Shown here: positions 1 to 8,637 of the stretch, in pieces
Layout of the letters: each line of letters starts with the position of its first letter
Position numbering within the stretch: the stretch's first letter is position 1
From: Pelagibacteraceae bacterium AG-470-E16
GTDB taxonomy: Bacteria; Pseudomonadota; Alphaproteobacteria; Pelagibacterales; Pelagibacteraceae
Direction of reading: 5' to 3'
Assembly (NCBI GenBank): GCA_003209195.1
Contig: QCSF01000002.1
Location: 104,225 to 168,224 of the forward strand
Length of the DNA stretch: 64,000 nucleotides
The notes under the pieces: model-generated
What the model was told of the DNA's origin: nothing
Seen by the model: the letters and a program-made list of their open reading frames with translations, nothing else
Database searches by the model: none
Program-made: the position numbers and the translations under genes

Positions 1-1085
1 TTACCGTTATGAACATGCCATACCGGATTACCTAGTTTCTCTTTAATTTCTTGTACTTGATATTTTTCTAAAAAAGATAAATATTCATCTACAGCCCTTG
101 GTATTACTTGGGGATATAGTTTTTTAGCACGTTTTGGATTTTGATACATATACAAAGCTAAACTCTCTTTTGATGCATATTTTAGCCACTCTTCAATAGT
201 AATTCCATTGCCTTTAGATTTTGAAATCTTTTCGCCCCTTTCATCTAAAAATAATTCATATGCAAAACTATTTGGTGGAGCAGTCCCTAATATGTTGCAG
301 ATTTTTCCTGAAAGCTCAGCACTAGGTATCAAATCTTTACCGTACATTTCAAAATCTACTTTGAATGCTGACCAACGCATAGCCCAGTCAACTTTCCATT
401 GCAATTTACAATTACCATCAGTTACTTTTGTGTTTAATTTTTCTCCATAATTGTCAAATGTAACCTCATTCTTTTTTTCATCTATTTCTATAATTGGAAT
501 TTCTAAAACTTTGCCTGACCTTGGGCAAATTGGCAAAAAAGGACTATATGTTTTTTTTCTTTCATGCCCTAATGTGGGTATTACAACATTCATAATACTT
601 TCATAATTTTTTAAAACATTAATTAATTCATTATTAAAAAAGCCACTTTTATACATTTCAGTTGAGCTTTTAAAATCATACAAAAAATTAAATTTGTCCA
701 AAAAAGATCTTAACATCATATTATTATATTCACCAAAGCTAGAAAATTTTTTAAAGGGATCTGGTATCGAAGTTAATGGTCTATTTAAATTATTTTTTAA
801 TAATTCATTGTTTGGTATATTTTCAGGAACTTTTCTTAAACCATCCATATCATCTGAAAACGTAAACAACTTTACAGGAATATCTGATATTTTTTTAAAA
901 GCCTGTATTACCATGGTTGTGCGACATACCTCTCCGAACGTTCCGATGTGAGGTAATCCGCTTGGACCATATCCCGTTTGAAATAAAGCATAACCTTTTT
1001 TCTCTAAAGCTTTGCCTCTTTTTTTTATAATTTCTCTTGCTTCAATAAATGGCCATGCAGCGGAGCTCAAATATTCAGAATTCAT
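1..1085 (-). CDS. lysK: Lysyl-tRNA synthetase, class I (partial, C-terminus beyond the left edge)
   Basis: Charges tRNA-Lys in the cytoplasm. About 361 codons are readable from an ATG at 1085 to the window edge without a stop. The N-terminal part carries the class I HIGH-type signature (PSGLPHIGTFGEV, about residues 41-53) and, near residue 280, the KMSKS-type loop KISKSKGN. This order and spacing fit the archaeal-style class I LysRS that most Alphaproteobacteria use instead of class II LysS. The gene is divergent from trkH, with about 100 nt between the two starts. The anticodon-binding C-terminus lies outside the window. Confidence 0.93.
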   Translation of the reverse strand, partial: MNSEYLSSAAWPFIEAREIIKKRGKALEKKGYALFQTGYGPSGLPHIGTFGEVCRTTMVIQAFKKISDIPVKLFTFSDDMDGLRKVPENIPNNELLKNNLNRPLTSIPDPFKKFSSFGEYNNMMLRSFLDKFNFLYDFKSSTEMYKSGFFNNELINVLKNYESIMNVVIPTLGHERKKTYSPFLPICPRSGKVLEIPIIEIDEKKNEVTFDNYGEKLNTKVTDGNCKLQWKVDWAMRWSAFKVDFEMYGKDLIPSAELSGKICNILGTAPPNSFAYELFLDERGEKISKSKGNGITIEEWLKYASKESLALYMYQNPKRAKKLYPQVIPRAVDEYLSFLEKYQVQEIKEKLGNPVWHVHNG

Positions 1086-1188
1086 AGATTATTCGTTTAT
1101 AGGCTAAAATGAATTTTTTTCAAATTACAAACATTTGCAATATTGTCTAAAAAAAAAATTAATATACTTTCGATCTAACTTTTTTAAA

Positions 1189-2634
1189 ATGAATTCTGGA
1201 TTAAAAACTACTTTTCTAATAATTGGCTATTTAATTATTATATTATCAATATTTATGATCATTCCGCACATCATTGAAATTACTATTGGTGATAAATCTC
1301 AACATTTTTTAGTTACTGCAATATTGTCCGCATTTATTGGAACTTTATTAGTTTTAATTAGTCAAACAAAAAATAGGTCATTGAATGTCCAGCAAGCTTT
1401 TCTAATGACTAATCTTGCTTGGTTATCAATCTGTTTTTTTGGGGCCCTTCCATTGTATTTTTCCTCATTAGATCTTACTTTTGTTGATGCATTTTTTGAA
1501 AGTGTATCTGGAATAACTACTACTGGCTCAACTATTTTACCTGAAGTTGAAAGAGCTTCAAAAGGTATTCTAGTTTGGAGATCTTTATTGCAATGGCTTG
1601 GAGGAATAGGAATAATTGTAATGGCAATAACCATCCTACCCTTATTAAATATAGGAGGAATGCAATTATTTAGGTCAGAAGGAATGGAAGTTGAAAAAGT
1701 TGTTCCAAAGGCTACAGAAATTGCATTATCTATAACAAAAATTTATATAATAATAACGATCGCTTGTATTATTGCCTATTGGTTTTCAGGTATGAGTTTT
1801 TTTGATGCAATCAATCATTCTTTAACAACTGTTTCAACTGGTGGATATTCAACATATAGTCAATCTATAGGTCATTTTAATAGTGCAAAAATAGAGATAG
1901 TTGCAATTATATTCATAATAACAGGAAGTATTCCGTTTTTAGCATATATAAAATTTACAAGAGGCGATTTGTTAGTTTTTTTTAAAGACAAACAAATAAC
2001 AGGGTTTATTATAATTTTGGTTATATCTATAATAATTATCTTTTTTCATTCATTAATAAATACAGAAGAAGATTTAGCAAACGCTATAAGGAATTCTGCT
2101 TTCAATGTAACTTCAATTATAACAGGCACAGGTTACACAACACAGGACTATAGCGCATGGGGTAACTTTGCTGTTTTTTTCTTTTTAGTATTAATGTTTA
2201 TCGGAGGCTGCTCTGCTTCCACTACTTGTGGTATTAAAGTTTTTCGTTTCCAAATAATATTATCATTTATAGATAGACAAATTAAACAAATTTTTTATCC
2301 TAATGGTATATTTCCAATAAAATATAATAATCAAAATATAAATGACAGATTTTTAACATCTGTTTTGGCATTTGTATGTTTGTATATATTTATTTTTTTT
2401 ACCTTGACTCTTTGTCTATCATTAACTGGTTTAGATTTGATTACATCAGTATCAGCAGCAGCAACTTCAATATCTAATGTTGGGCCGGGTCTTGGTCCTA
2501 TGATAGGTCCAGATGGAAATTTTTTTACTTTATCCGATAATGCTAAATGGTTACTTAGTCTTGGAATGTTATTAGGACGATTAGAGCTGCTTACAGTATT
2601 AGTTTTGTTTCTTCCTTCGTTCTGGAGAAATTAA
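1189..2634 (+). CDS. trkH: Trk-type potassium uptake membrane subunit TrkH
   Basis: K+ translocating subunit of a Trk system in the inner membrane. The 481-residue product has about ten hydrophobic segments and the pore-loop pattern of the TrkH/KtrB family: glycine-rich filter stretches such as SGITTTGST, TVSTGGYS, ITGTGYTT and SNVGPGLGP, one per repeat. The conserved SLLQWLGGIGIIV segment follows the first loop. An in-frame TTG lies 54 nt upstream (1135), but I chose the ATG at 1189 because it opens directly into the first membrane segment. The trkA partner is not in the window. The gene converges on argF with a 4-nt overlap. Confidence 0.93.
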   Translation: MNSGLKTTFLIIGYLIIILSIFMIIPHIIEITIGDKSQHFLVTAILSAFIGTLLVLISQTKNRSLNVQQAFLMTNLAWLSICFFGALPLYFSSLDLTFVDAFFESVSGITTTGSTILPEVERASKGILVWRSLLQWLGGIGIIVMAITILPLLNIGGMQLFRSEGMEVEKVVPKATEIALSITKIYIIITIACIIAYWFSGMSFFDAINHSLTTVSTGGYSTYSQSIGHFNSAKIEIVAIIFIITGSIPFLAYIKFTRGDLLVFFKDKQITGFIIILVISIIIIFFHSLINTEEDLANAIRNSAFNVTSIITGTGYTTQDYSAWGNFAVFFFLVLMFIGGCSASTTCGIKVFRFQIILSFIDRQIKQIFYPNGIFPIKYNNQNINDRFLTSVLAFVCLYIFIFFTLTLCLSLTGLDLITSVSAAATSISNVGPGLGPMIGPDGNFFTLSDNAKWLLSLGMLLGRLELLTVLVLFLPSFWRN

Positions 2635-3557
2635 TTTGACAAGCACCAATCAATAATTGCTTTTTGCCCATGTAACCTATTTTCGGCTTGATCCCATACA
2701 ACTGAATTGTTTCCATCCATAACTTTATCAGTTACTTCATCTCCTCTGGCAGCAGGTAATACGTGCATGAACAAACAATCACTTTTAGCATATTGGATTA
2801 AATTATCATTAATTTGAAATTTTTTTAAATTTTTCTTTTTTTTATTCTTATCAACTTTATCACCCATTGAAATCCATTTATCTGTCATTATGCAGTCAAC
2901 ATCTTTAACTCCTTTCTTTGGGTCATTAAAGATTTCTATTTTACCTTTTCTTGATTTTGCCCAATTTAAAATTTTTTTTGATGGCATATAATTTTTGGGA
3001 ACACATAAATTTAAAGAAAAGTTAAATTGAACTGCGGCTTCTATAGCAGAATTTGAAACGTTGTTACCATCACCAACCCAAGCAAGTTTAGCTCCGTCGA
3101 TAGATCCTTTTTTTTCTTCAAATGTTAATACGTCACTTAGTAATTGACATGGATGACTATGATTTGTTAGACCGTTAATCAGTGGAACCTGTATAAGCTT
3201 TGATAATTTAACTAAAGTTTGATGCTTAAAAGTTCTTAACATTACTACGTCGGAAAAACCTGATATAACTTTTGCTGTATCCTCTATAGTTTCTTCTCCT
3301 TTGCCTAAATGCATATCTGTTGAATTTATTACTATAGTTTGTCCACCTAACTGCCTCATGGCCAAATCAAAAGATAACCTGGTTCTAGTTGACGGTTTTT
3401 CAAAAATCATTAATAATAATTTATCTCTAGCATTTGAGGACTTCGAAACATAAACTTTTTTATCTTGCATATAATTTTTTTTCATTTTTTTAGCATTATT
3501 TAAAATATTCTTTAATTCAACTTTATCTACCTGCGAAAGATCCAGAAAATGTCTCAT
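2631..3557 (-). CDS. argF: Ornithine carbamoyltransferase
   Basis: Makes citrulline from ornithine and carbamoyl phosphate in arginine synthesis. The 308-residue length is normal. Visible motifs are the carbamoyl-phosphate site STRTR (in FEKPSTRTRLSF), HPCQ in the middle, and the ornithine loop WISMGD. The usual C-terminal HCLP motif reads HVLP here: codon GTA replaces the cysteine that normally contacts ornithine. It overlaps the upstream argD stop by 4 nt, so the two are probably translationally coupled. The SMG loop argues for ornithine rather than another carbamoyl acceptor. Confidence 0.93.
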   Translation of the reverse strand: MRHFLDLSQVDKVELKNILNNAKKMKKNYMQDKKVYVSKSSNARDKLLLMIFEKPSTRTRLSFDLAMRQLGGQTIVINSTDMHLGKGEETIEDTAKVISGFSDVVMLRTFKHQTLVKLSKLIQVPLINGLTNHSHPCQLLSDVLTFEEKKGSIDGAKLAWVGDGNNVSNSAIEAAVQFNFSLNLCVPKNYMPSKKILNWAKSRKGKIEIFNDPKKGVKDVDCIMTDKWISMGDKVDKNKKKKNLKKFQINDNLIQYAKSDCLFMHVLPAARGDEVTDKVMDGNNSVVWDQAENRLHGQKAIIDWCLSN

Positions 3558-4732
3558 TGAAAATCACCTAGAGTTTTATCCAAAATCTTAATAGCTTCTT
3601 TGATTTCATTTTTTTTAATTATTAAAGGTGGTAATAATCTTACAACATTATCGGCGGCCTTCACTCCTAACAATTTATTTTTGAACATATGGTTTAAAAA
3701 TTTAATATTATCGACAGATAATTTTATTCCGATCATCAAACCTTTTCCTCTAACTTCCAAAACTTTATTACTATGTTTGTCTTTTAATTTTACTAATTCA
3801 TCTTTAAAAAATTTCCCATTTTTCTCGACGTTTTGTAAAAAACCTTTTTTTAAAATAACATCTAATACAGAGTTTCCTACTGACATTGCTAAAGGGTTTC
3901 CTCCAAAAGTACTTCCATGAGTCCCTGGTGTCATGCCTATAGAGGCTTTTTTATTAACAAGACAAGCTCCAATTGGGAAACCCCCTCCAATGCCCTTAGC
4001 TATTGGAACAATATCTGGTTTAACGTTTGCGTATTGAAAAGCAAATAACTTTCCTGATCTACCTATACCACACTGTACCTCATCAAGTATTAGTAATATT
4101 TTTTTTTCATCACATATTTTTCTTAAATATCTTAGACACTTGTTAGGAATACATTTAATACCACCCTCTCCTAAAACAGTTTCTACCATTATTGCAGCTG
4201 TATTTTTTTTTATTTTTTTTCTTAAATTTAAAAATCTAGGTATAGAATTTCTAAATTCAATATGATCAAAACCAGGGACTTTAGGTCCAAATCCTTCAAT
4301 CATTTTTTTTGAACCACTCGCATGAATTGCGGCAATTGTTCTTCCATGAAAAGAATTTTTTATACAAAGTATTCTATTTTTATATGATTTTCCAATAGAG
4401 AAAAAATATCTTCTAGCAATTTTAATTGCTGCTTCAGTAGCTTCTGCTCCTGAATTAACAAACACTACATAATCAGCAAAAGAATTGTTTGTAAGTCTTC
4501 TTGCTAATTTTTCTTGCTCTGGTATCTCAAAAGCATTAGATACATGTATTAGTTTTTTTGATTGTCTTTGTATAGTCTGTACCATATGATTGTGACAATG
4601 ACCTAATGAATTAACAGCAATACCAGATACAAAATCTAAATATTTATTTCCATTGTGAGCATACAAATATACTCCTTTCCCTTTTTTAAAAGATACTTTT
4701 CTTCTAGTGTATGTTCCTAATATTGCGCTCAT
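3554..4732 (-). CDS. argD: Acetylornithine / succinyldiaminopimelate aminotransferase
   Basis: PLP enzyme of arginine synthesis (N-acetylornithine with 2-oxoglutarate), often also serving lysine synthesis. The 392-residue product shows class III aminotransferase landmarks: NSGAEATEAAIKIAR, FHGRT, the cofactor aspartate in DEVQCGIGRSG, and the PLP lysine in IAKGIGGGFPIGA. The C-terminus (VVRLLPPLII) is typical. The start at 4732 directly abuts the stop of the ABC-2 permease gene, and the end overlaps argF by 4 nt, so the three genes form one transcription unit. Confidence 0.94.
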   Translation of the reverse strand: MSAILGTYTRRKVSFKKGKGVYLYAHNGNKYLDFVSGIAVNSLGHCHNHMVQTIQRQSKKLIHVSNAFEIPEQEKLARRLTNNSFADYVVFVNSGAEATEAAIKIARRYFFSIGKSYKNRILCIKNSFHGRTIAAIHASGSKKMIEGFGPKVPGFDHIEFRNSIPRFLNLRKKIKKNTAAIMVETVLGEGGIKCIPNKCLRYLRKICDEKKILLILDEVQCGIGRSGKLFAFQYANVKPDIVPIAKGIGGGFPIGACLVNKKASIGMTPGTHGSTFGGNPLAMSVGNSVLDVILKKGFLQNVEKNGKFFKDELVKLKDKHSNKVLEVRGKGLMIGIKLSVDNIKFLNHMFKNKLLGVKAADNVVRLLPPLIIKKNEIKEAIKILDKTLGDFQ

Positions 4733-5545
4733 TTAAAATTTAATTTTATAACCCTTCTTAAAAAGAAGGTAACATAATGTAATTAGAATTGCGTTACAAA
4801 TTAACAAAATTATAAGTCCATGAACAACATTAGAGTCTGACTGACCTAAAAAACCATACCTAAAACCGTCAATTATATAAAAAAAGGGATTGAACTGACT
4901 TATCATATATATTGGACCATCTAATCTATTAATAGAAAAAAAAGTCCCCGATAAAAATGATAATGGCACTATTACAAAATTTGTTACAACGGCCATATTA
5001 TCAAATTTTTCTGACCATAGCCCAGTAATAAAACCCAATGATGATAAAAAGCATGATCCAAGAACAGCAAAAATGACTAGGTAAGATATTTGGTTAAATG
5101 GGACATTTATAAATAAAACTGAAACTGATACTGCAAAAAAACCAACTATCAACCCTCTTGTTATGCCACCTAAAATAAATGCTATGGTTACCTCCCCTGG
5201 AGACAATGGAGGAAACAAAATATCGACAATATTGCCTTGCACTTTCGAAATCATCAAAGATGATGACGTGTTTGCAAATGCATTTTGCATAATTTGCATT
5301 GCGATTAAGCCGGGTACTAGGAACGTAGTAAATTTATGCCCCAACACATTTGCTCTATCTACTCCGATAGCTAAACTAAAAACCGACAAAAAAAGAAGCA
5401 TTGTAACAATTGGAGATACAATTGTTTGTAACCAAACATTAAAAAATCTTTGTACCTCTTTAAGGTATAAAGTGTAAAAACCTATCCAGTTGATCATACC
5501 AAATCTTCTCACTCCAACTTTATATTTGTGCTGTATTGTGCTCAT
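4733..5545 (-). CDS. ABC-2 type transporter permease
   Basis: Membrane subunit of an ABC-2 exporter, 270 residues with about six hydrophobic segments. The opening (YLKEVQRFFNVWLQTIVSPIV) and the GEVTIAF and PLSFLSGTFF stretches match the NodJ/YadH permease family. No ATPase gene is adjacent, so the partner must be encoded elsewhere and the exported substrate is unknown. It stands first in the run leading to argD and argF with no spacer before argD. An alternative start at Met17 would remove a basic stretch; I kept the longer form, without a clear ribosome site for either. Confidence 0.85.
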   Translation of the reverse strand: MSTIQHKYKVGVRRFGMINWIGFYTLYLKEVQRFFNVWLQTIVSPIVTMLLFLSVFSLAIGVDRANVLGHKFTTFLVPGLIAMQIMQNAFANTSSSLMISKVQGNIVDILFPPLSPGEVTIAFILGGITRGLIVGFFAVSVSVLFINVPFNQISYLVIFAVLGSCFLSSLGFITGLWSEKFDNMAVVTNFVIVPLSFLSGTFFSINRLDGPIYMISQFNPFFYIIDGFRYGFLGQSDSNVVHGLIILLICNAILITLCYLLFKKGYKIKF

Positions 5546-5696
5546 AAATTTTTCATTATCAGTATATTTAAAAAAAGGGGAAAAAATGTGGATATTTAAT
5601 TAACTTTTCAAAAATACTTTATTTTGCTACTTTTTTTAATCAACATGTAGTATTCAATTAAATTGTATATCCTACATATGGATTGTACAAAAGGTA

Positions 5697-6206
5697 ATGG
5701 CTTGGACAAATGATAAAACAGAACAACTTAAAAAATTGTGGGCAGAGGGTCATACCGCAAGTCAAATCTCTAGGATGCTAGGTGATGATATTTCACGTAA
5801 CGCTGTTATAGGAAAGGCTCACAGACTAAATCTAGCAGGCAGAACTCAATCAAGAATGATCTCTTCTCCAAGAATTAATAACAATCAACATCAAAACAAA
5901 AAAGATAAATATCAAAATAAGGTGCGAAGACCAAGAGGTCTAAGGGCTATAGTTATAGAGAAAAACTTTGAGCCTGAAAATCCAACATCATTGGAAAATT
6001 TAACGGATAAAACATGTAGGTGGCCAATTGGACATCCAGATGAAAAAGGTTTTTATTTTTGTGGTAGAACACCAATGGATGAGAGAGTATATTGCAAACT
6101 CCATGTACTTCATGCCTATCAACCGCGTGGTCAAAAAAATGAGGAACCTCATAGAAACATCGATCAAGCTCAAAATTTTACACAAAAGAATATTAAACGC
6201 GCTTAA
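5697..6206 (+). CDS. gcrA: GcrA family cell-cycle regulator
   Basis: Alphaproteobacterial transcription regulator that works with sigma70 RNA polymerase, classically at GANTC sites methylated by CcrM. The N-terminal 45 residues (MAWTNDKTEQLKKLWAEG, then SQISRMLG and NAVIGKAHRL) are the family signature and form a helix-turn-helix. A basic linker follows, then the C-terminal segment with CRWPIGHP and FCG/YCKLH, the polymerase-contact region. The 169-residue length is normal. No GANTC site is evident in its own 150-nt upstream gap. Its last 14 nt overlap the convergent SET gene. Confidence 0.93.
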   Translation: MAWTNDKTEQLKKLWAEGHTASQISRMLGDDISRNAVIGKAHRLNLAGRTQSRMISSPRINNNQHQNKKDKYQNKVRRPRGLRAIVIEKNFEPENPTSLENLTDKTCRWPIGHPDEKGFYFCGRTPMDERVYCKLHVLHAYQPRGQKNEEPHRNIDQAQNFTQKNIKRA

Positions 6207-6672
6207 GCCTAGCTTTTTTTGTTTTAGCAAATTTGCGGTTGATTCTCCAACGTTGATCATCTCTTACAATGAAACCGCAACAATTCTTTGAACCACATTT
6301 ACAACGAAACTGTTTATAGTCCTCATCGAACCCAAAACCATAATCGTAAGAAAGCTCGTCACCTTTTTTAATATCTTGGATAGCTAAAATCCAAATCTTA
6401 CCTTTGATGATATCAACTTCGCAATTTGGATTACACGAATGGTTAATGTATTTTGCAGTATTTGATTTTATATCACCATCAAGAACAATTTTTTTATTTA
6501 GAGTAAATAAATAAATTGCTTTGGAATTATCAAACCGATCATCTTCTTCAACCTGCTTATGAGTGTACGGCTTGCCTTTATATTCAATTACCTTATCACC
6601 TTTGTTAAAATTTTCTCCTGCAAATAAACCCCAATTATTAATTCCAGATTTTTTTCTATAAAATTTAGACAT
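6193..6672 (-). CDS. SET-domain protein lysine methyltransferase
   Basis: 159 residues covering one complete SET domain: GLFAGENFNKGDKVIEY at the start, the SAM and catalytic core YINHSCNPNCEV, then DELSYDYGF. A post-SET cysteine cluster follows (CKCGSKNCCGF), which together with the Cys in NHSCNPNC usually binds zinc. The C-terminus is basic. Such compact SET proteins transfer methyl groups to protein lysines; the bacterial target is not predictable from sequence. The start overlaps the stop of the EamA transporter by 1 nt, which puts it at the end of the long minus-strand phosphonate run. Confidence 0.88.
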   Translation of the reverse strand: MSKFYRKKSGINNWGLFAGENFNKGDKVIEYKGKPYTHKQVEEDDRFDNSKAIYLFTLNKKIVLDGDIKSNTAKYINHSCNPNCEVDIIKGKIWILAIQDIKKGDELSYDYGFGFDEDYKQFRCKCGSKNCCGFIVRDDQRWRINRKFAKTKKARLKRV

Positions 6673-7520
6673 TATTGGAAAATCTTAATAGCAACGCATC
6701 CTGATAAAATCAATATCGCAGAAATTAAAGCTAAAAAACCACCCTTCTCTTTGAGAATAAATAATCCATAAATTGATGCAAACAAAATACTCACTTCTCG
6801 TAAAGCAGCAATAACCGCGATTTTACCTACAGTAAAACCATATACCGCTGGTATATAAGAATAGATACTGCATGAGGCAGCAGCAAAAATACTTATAAAA
6901 TTTTTTTTAAAATAAATAAAATTAAGATTATGTTTTTTAAAAGTGAAATAAGAAATTAAATTAAAAATAAAGCCATCCAATGCAAAGTAATAAATCAAAT
7001 AAATAAAAGCATTAGATAGTCTTGCTCCTTTTGCGTCTATTGTAGAATATGCAACAATAATCGCAGCAACTAGTAAACTATATATTAAGCCTTTAATATT
7101 AATTTTTTTCAAATTTCCTTCAGAAAAAACTAGTAACAATATACCTAAGGAAATTAGAATTATAGATAGCTGATTAGATAAAGTAAGATTTTCATCAAAT
7201 AATATTGGTGTTAATGCTAATAAAATTAATGAAGGTAATCCACGTGCTATGGGGTATCCATAGGACAGACCAGAATAATCATAAACTCTACATAAAAATA
7301 TTTTATAAAATACGTGAATAAAAATTGTCATCAAAAAAAAAGGCCAAGCTATTTTTGGAAGAGGCTCGATAAAGAATAACAAAGGAAACATTATGAAACT
7401 TCCAAGAAGAGTGAAGGCTCTAGTAAACTTTATTTTATCATTGGATTTTTTTAAAAGAATGTTCCATGAAACATGTCCCAAGGCACCCGTAAGAATGGCT
7501 AAAAATAGAATATTATCCAA
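6672..7520 (-). CDS. EamA/DMT family transporter
   Basis: Small-molecule transporter of the drug/metabolite superfamily: 282 residues and about ten hydrophobic segments in two repeats, with typical EamA stretches (LREVSILFASIYGLFILKE near the C-terminus). The substrate cannot be deduced. Its start lies 2 nt downstream of the Fe-ADH stop and its stop overlaps the SET gene start, so it is probably cotranscribed with the phosphonate genes. That context might point to export or import of a phosphonate-linked metabolite, but this is only inference. Confidence 0.85.
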   Translation of the reverse strand: MDNILFLAILTGALGHVSWNILLKKSNDKIKFTRAFTLLGSFIMFPLLFFIEPLPKIAWPFFLMTIFIHVFYKIFLCRVYDYSGLSYGYPIARGLPSLILLALTPILFDENLTLSNQLSIILISLGILLLVFSEGNLKKINIKGLIYSLLVAAIIVAYSTIDAKGARLSNAFIYLIYYFALDGFIFNLISYFTFKKHNLNFIYFKKNFISIFAAASCSIYSYIPAVYGFTVGKIAVIAALREVSILFASIYGLFILKEKGGFLALISAILILSGCVAIKIFQ

Positions 7521-7521
7521 C

Positions 7522-8637
7522 CTAATATCCTAAGAACTCTTGTGCTTCTAAAACTTTTTTATAATTACCAATAAAATTTTTTCCTCTTTCACCACCAAAA
7601 GCATCTTTAACAATCAAATCCCAGTCATTGGCATTTCCAATGTAATCTTTAAAATTAGTCGAAACCTCTAAACTTTTAAAAAAATTTTCGAGTTCTTTTG
7701 GTGCATTCTCAAAATTCGGAAATAGTGCTTTTAAATTTCTGTCACAGGTTTGATCTAGACCTTGAACTGATTTAAGAATGATTGGTAAAGTAAATGAGCA
7801 AGCTATGCCATGAGGCACTTTATATTTTAAAGTTATTGGATATGAAATAGAGTGAGATATCGCTGTTTTAGTGTTTGAGAACGCCAAACCCGCAAACATA
7901 GATGCTCTCATAATTTCTTCTCTTAAATGAATATCACTTAAGTTGTTAATTAACTTTGGTAAATTTTTTAAAATTATATTTATAGAATTAATTGCATGAA
8001 TATTTGAAATAGGATTAGAGTTTATATTCCATATGCTCTCGAAAGAATGGGACATTGCGTCTAAAGATGTTTCGATCGTTATTTTTTTTGGTAATGACAA
8101 TGTCAATTTGCTATCAAAAATTGAGAGTTTTGAAAAAAGGCTCGTGTGTATGAGGGAATGTTTTCTTTGATTTTCTTCATCCCAAATTGTAGCCCAACAT
8201 GTTAATTCACTACCAGTGCCTGCAGTTGTAGGTATTGAAATTAAATCAATATCAGTTGAAACAAAATCTTTTGTTTTCTTTTCTAAATAATCAACAGTTC
8301 TCTGAAAATTACCTTTTCCTAAAACCAAAAATTTTGCTGTGTCGATTACAGATCCTCCTCCTAACGCAATAGCGAATTTTATATCTTTGCATTTTTCTGT
8401 GAACGATTTACATATATCTTTAAAATTCTTGTAGTCTGGATTAGGTAAAATATTATTAACAATTAATTTTGGCTCGCCTAATGCTTTGATTATCTGATTT
8501 GTGTACTGCTTAAATACGTCATCAGAGTAGGTAAAAATACAATACTCACCAACTCCAATAAGATTCTTTAATTTTTTATGATTTTCTAAAATTCCGGTCT
8601 CGAAAATTATATTTGAAGGATTTTGATATTTAAACAC
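7522..8637 (-). CDS. Phosphonate-associated iron-containing alcohol dehydrogenase
   Basis: 371-residue group III (iron-dependent) alcohol dehydrogenase. GGGS (residues 93-96) and PTTAGTGSE (136-144) form the NAD(P) site; the metal ligands are visible as D193, H197, H262 and H276. The stretch SHSFESIWNINSNPIS resembles the phosphonoacetaldehyde reductase branch (PhpC-like). It abuts phnY with no spacer, after phnA-phnY. The likely reaction is interconversion of 2-hydroxyethylphosphonate and phosphonoacetaldehyde; next to a catabolic dehydrogenase and hydrolase, the oxidative direction is the more sensible reading. Direction and substrate are inference. Confidence 0.85.
   Translation of the reverse strand: MFKYQNPSNIIFETGILENHKKLKNLIGVGEYCIFTYSDDVFKQYTNQIIKALGEPKLIVNNILPNPDYKNFKDICKSFTEKCKDIKFAIALGGGSVIDTAKFLVLGKGNFQRTVDYLEKKTKDFVSTDIDLISIPTTAGTGSELTCWATIWDEENQRKHSLIHTSLFSKLSIFDSKLTLSLPKKITIETSLDAMSHSFESIWNINSNPISNIHAINSINIILKNLPKLINNLSDIHLREEIMRASMFAGLAFSNTKTAISHSISYPITLKYKVPHGIACSFTLPIILKSVQGLDQTCDRNLKALFPNFENAPKELENFFKSLEVSTNFKDYIGNANDWDLIVKDAFGGERGKNFIGNYKKVLEAQEFLGY

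Noticed and set aside
1135..1188. Longer TTG start for trkH
   Set aside because: The added 18 residues are low-complexity and overlap the promoter region; the ATG at 1189 begins directly before the first membrane segment.
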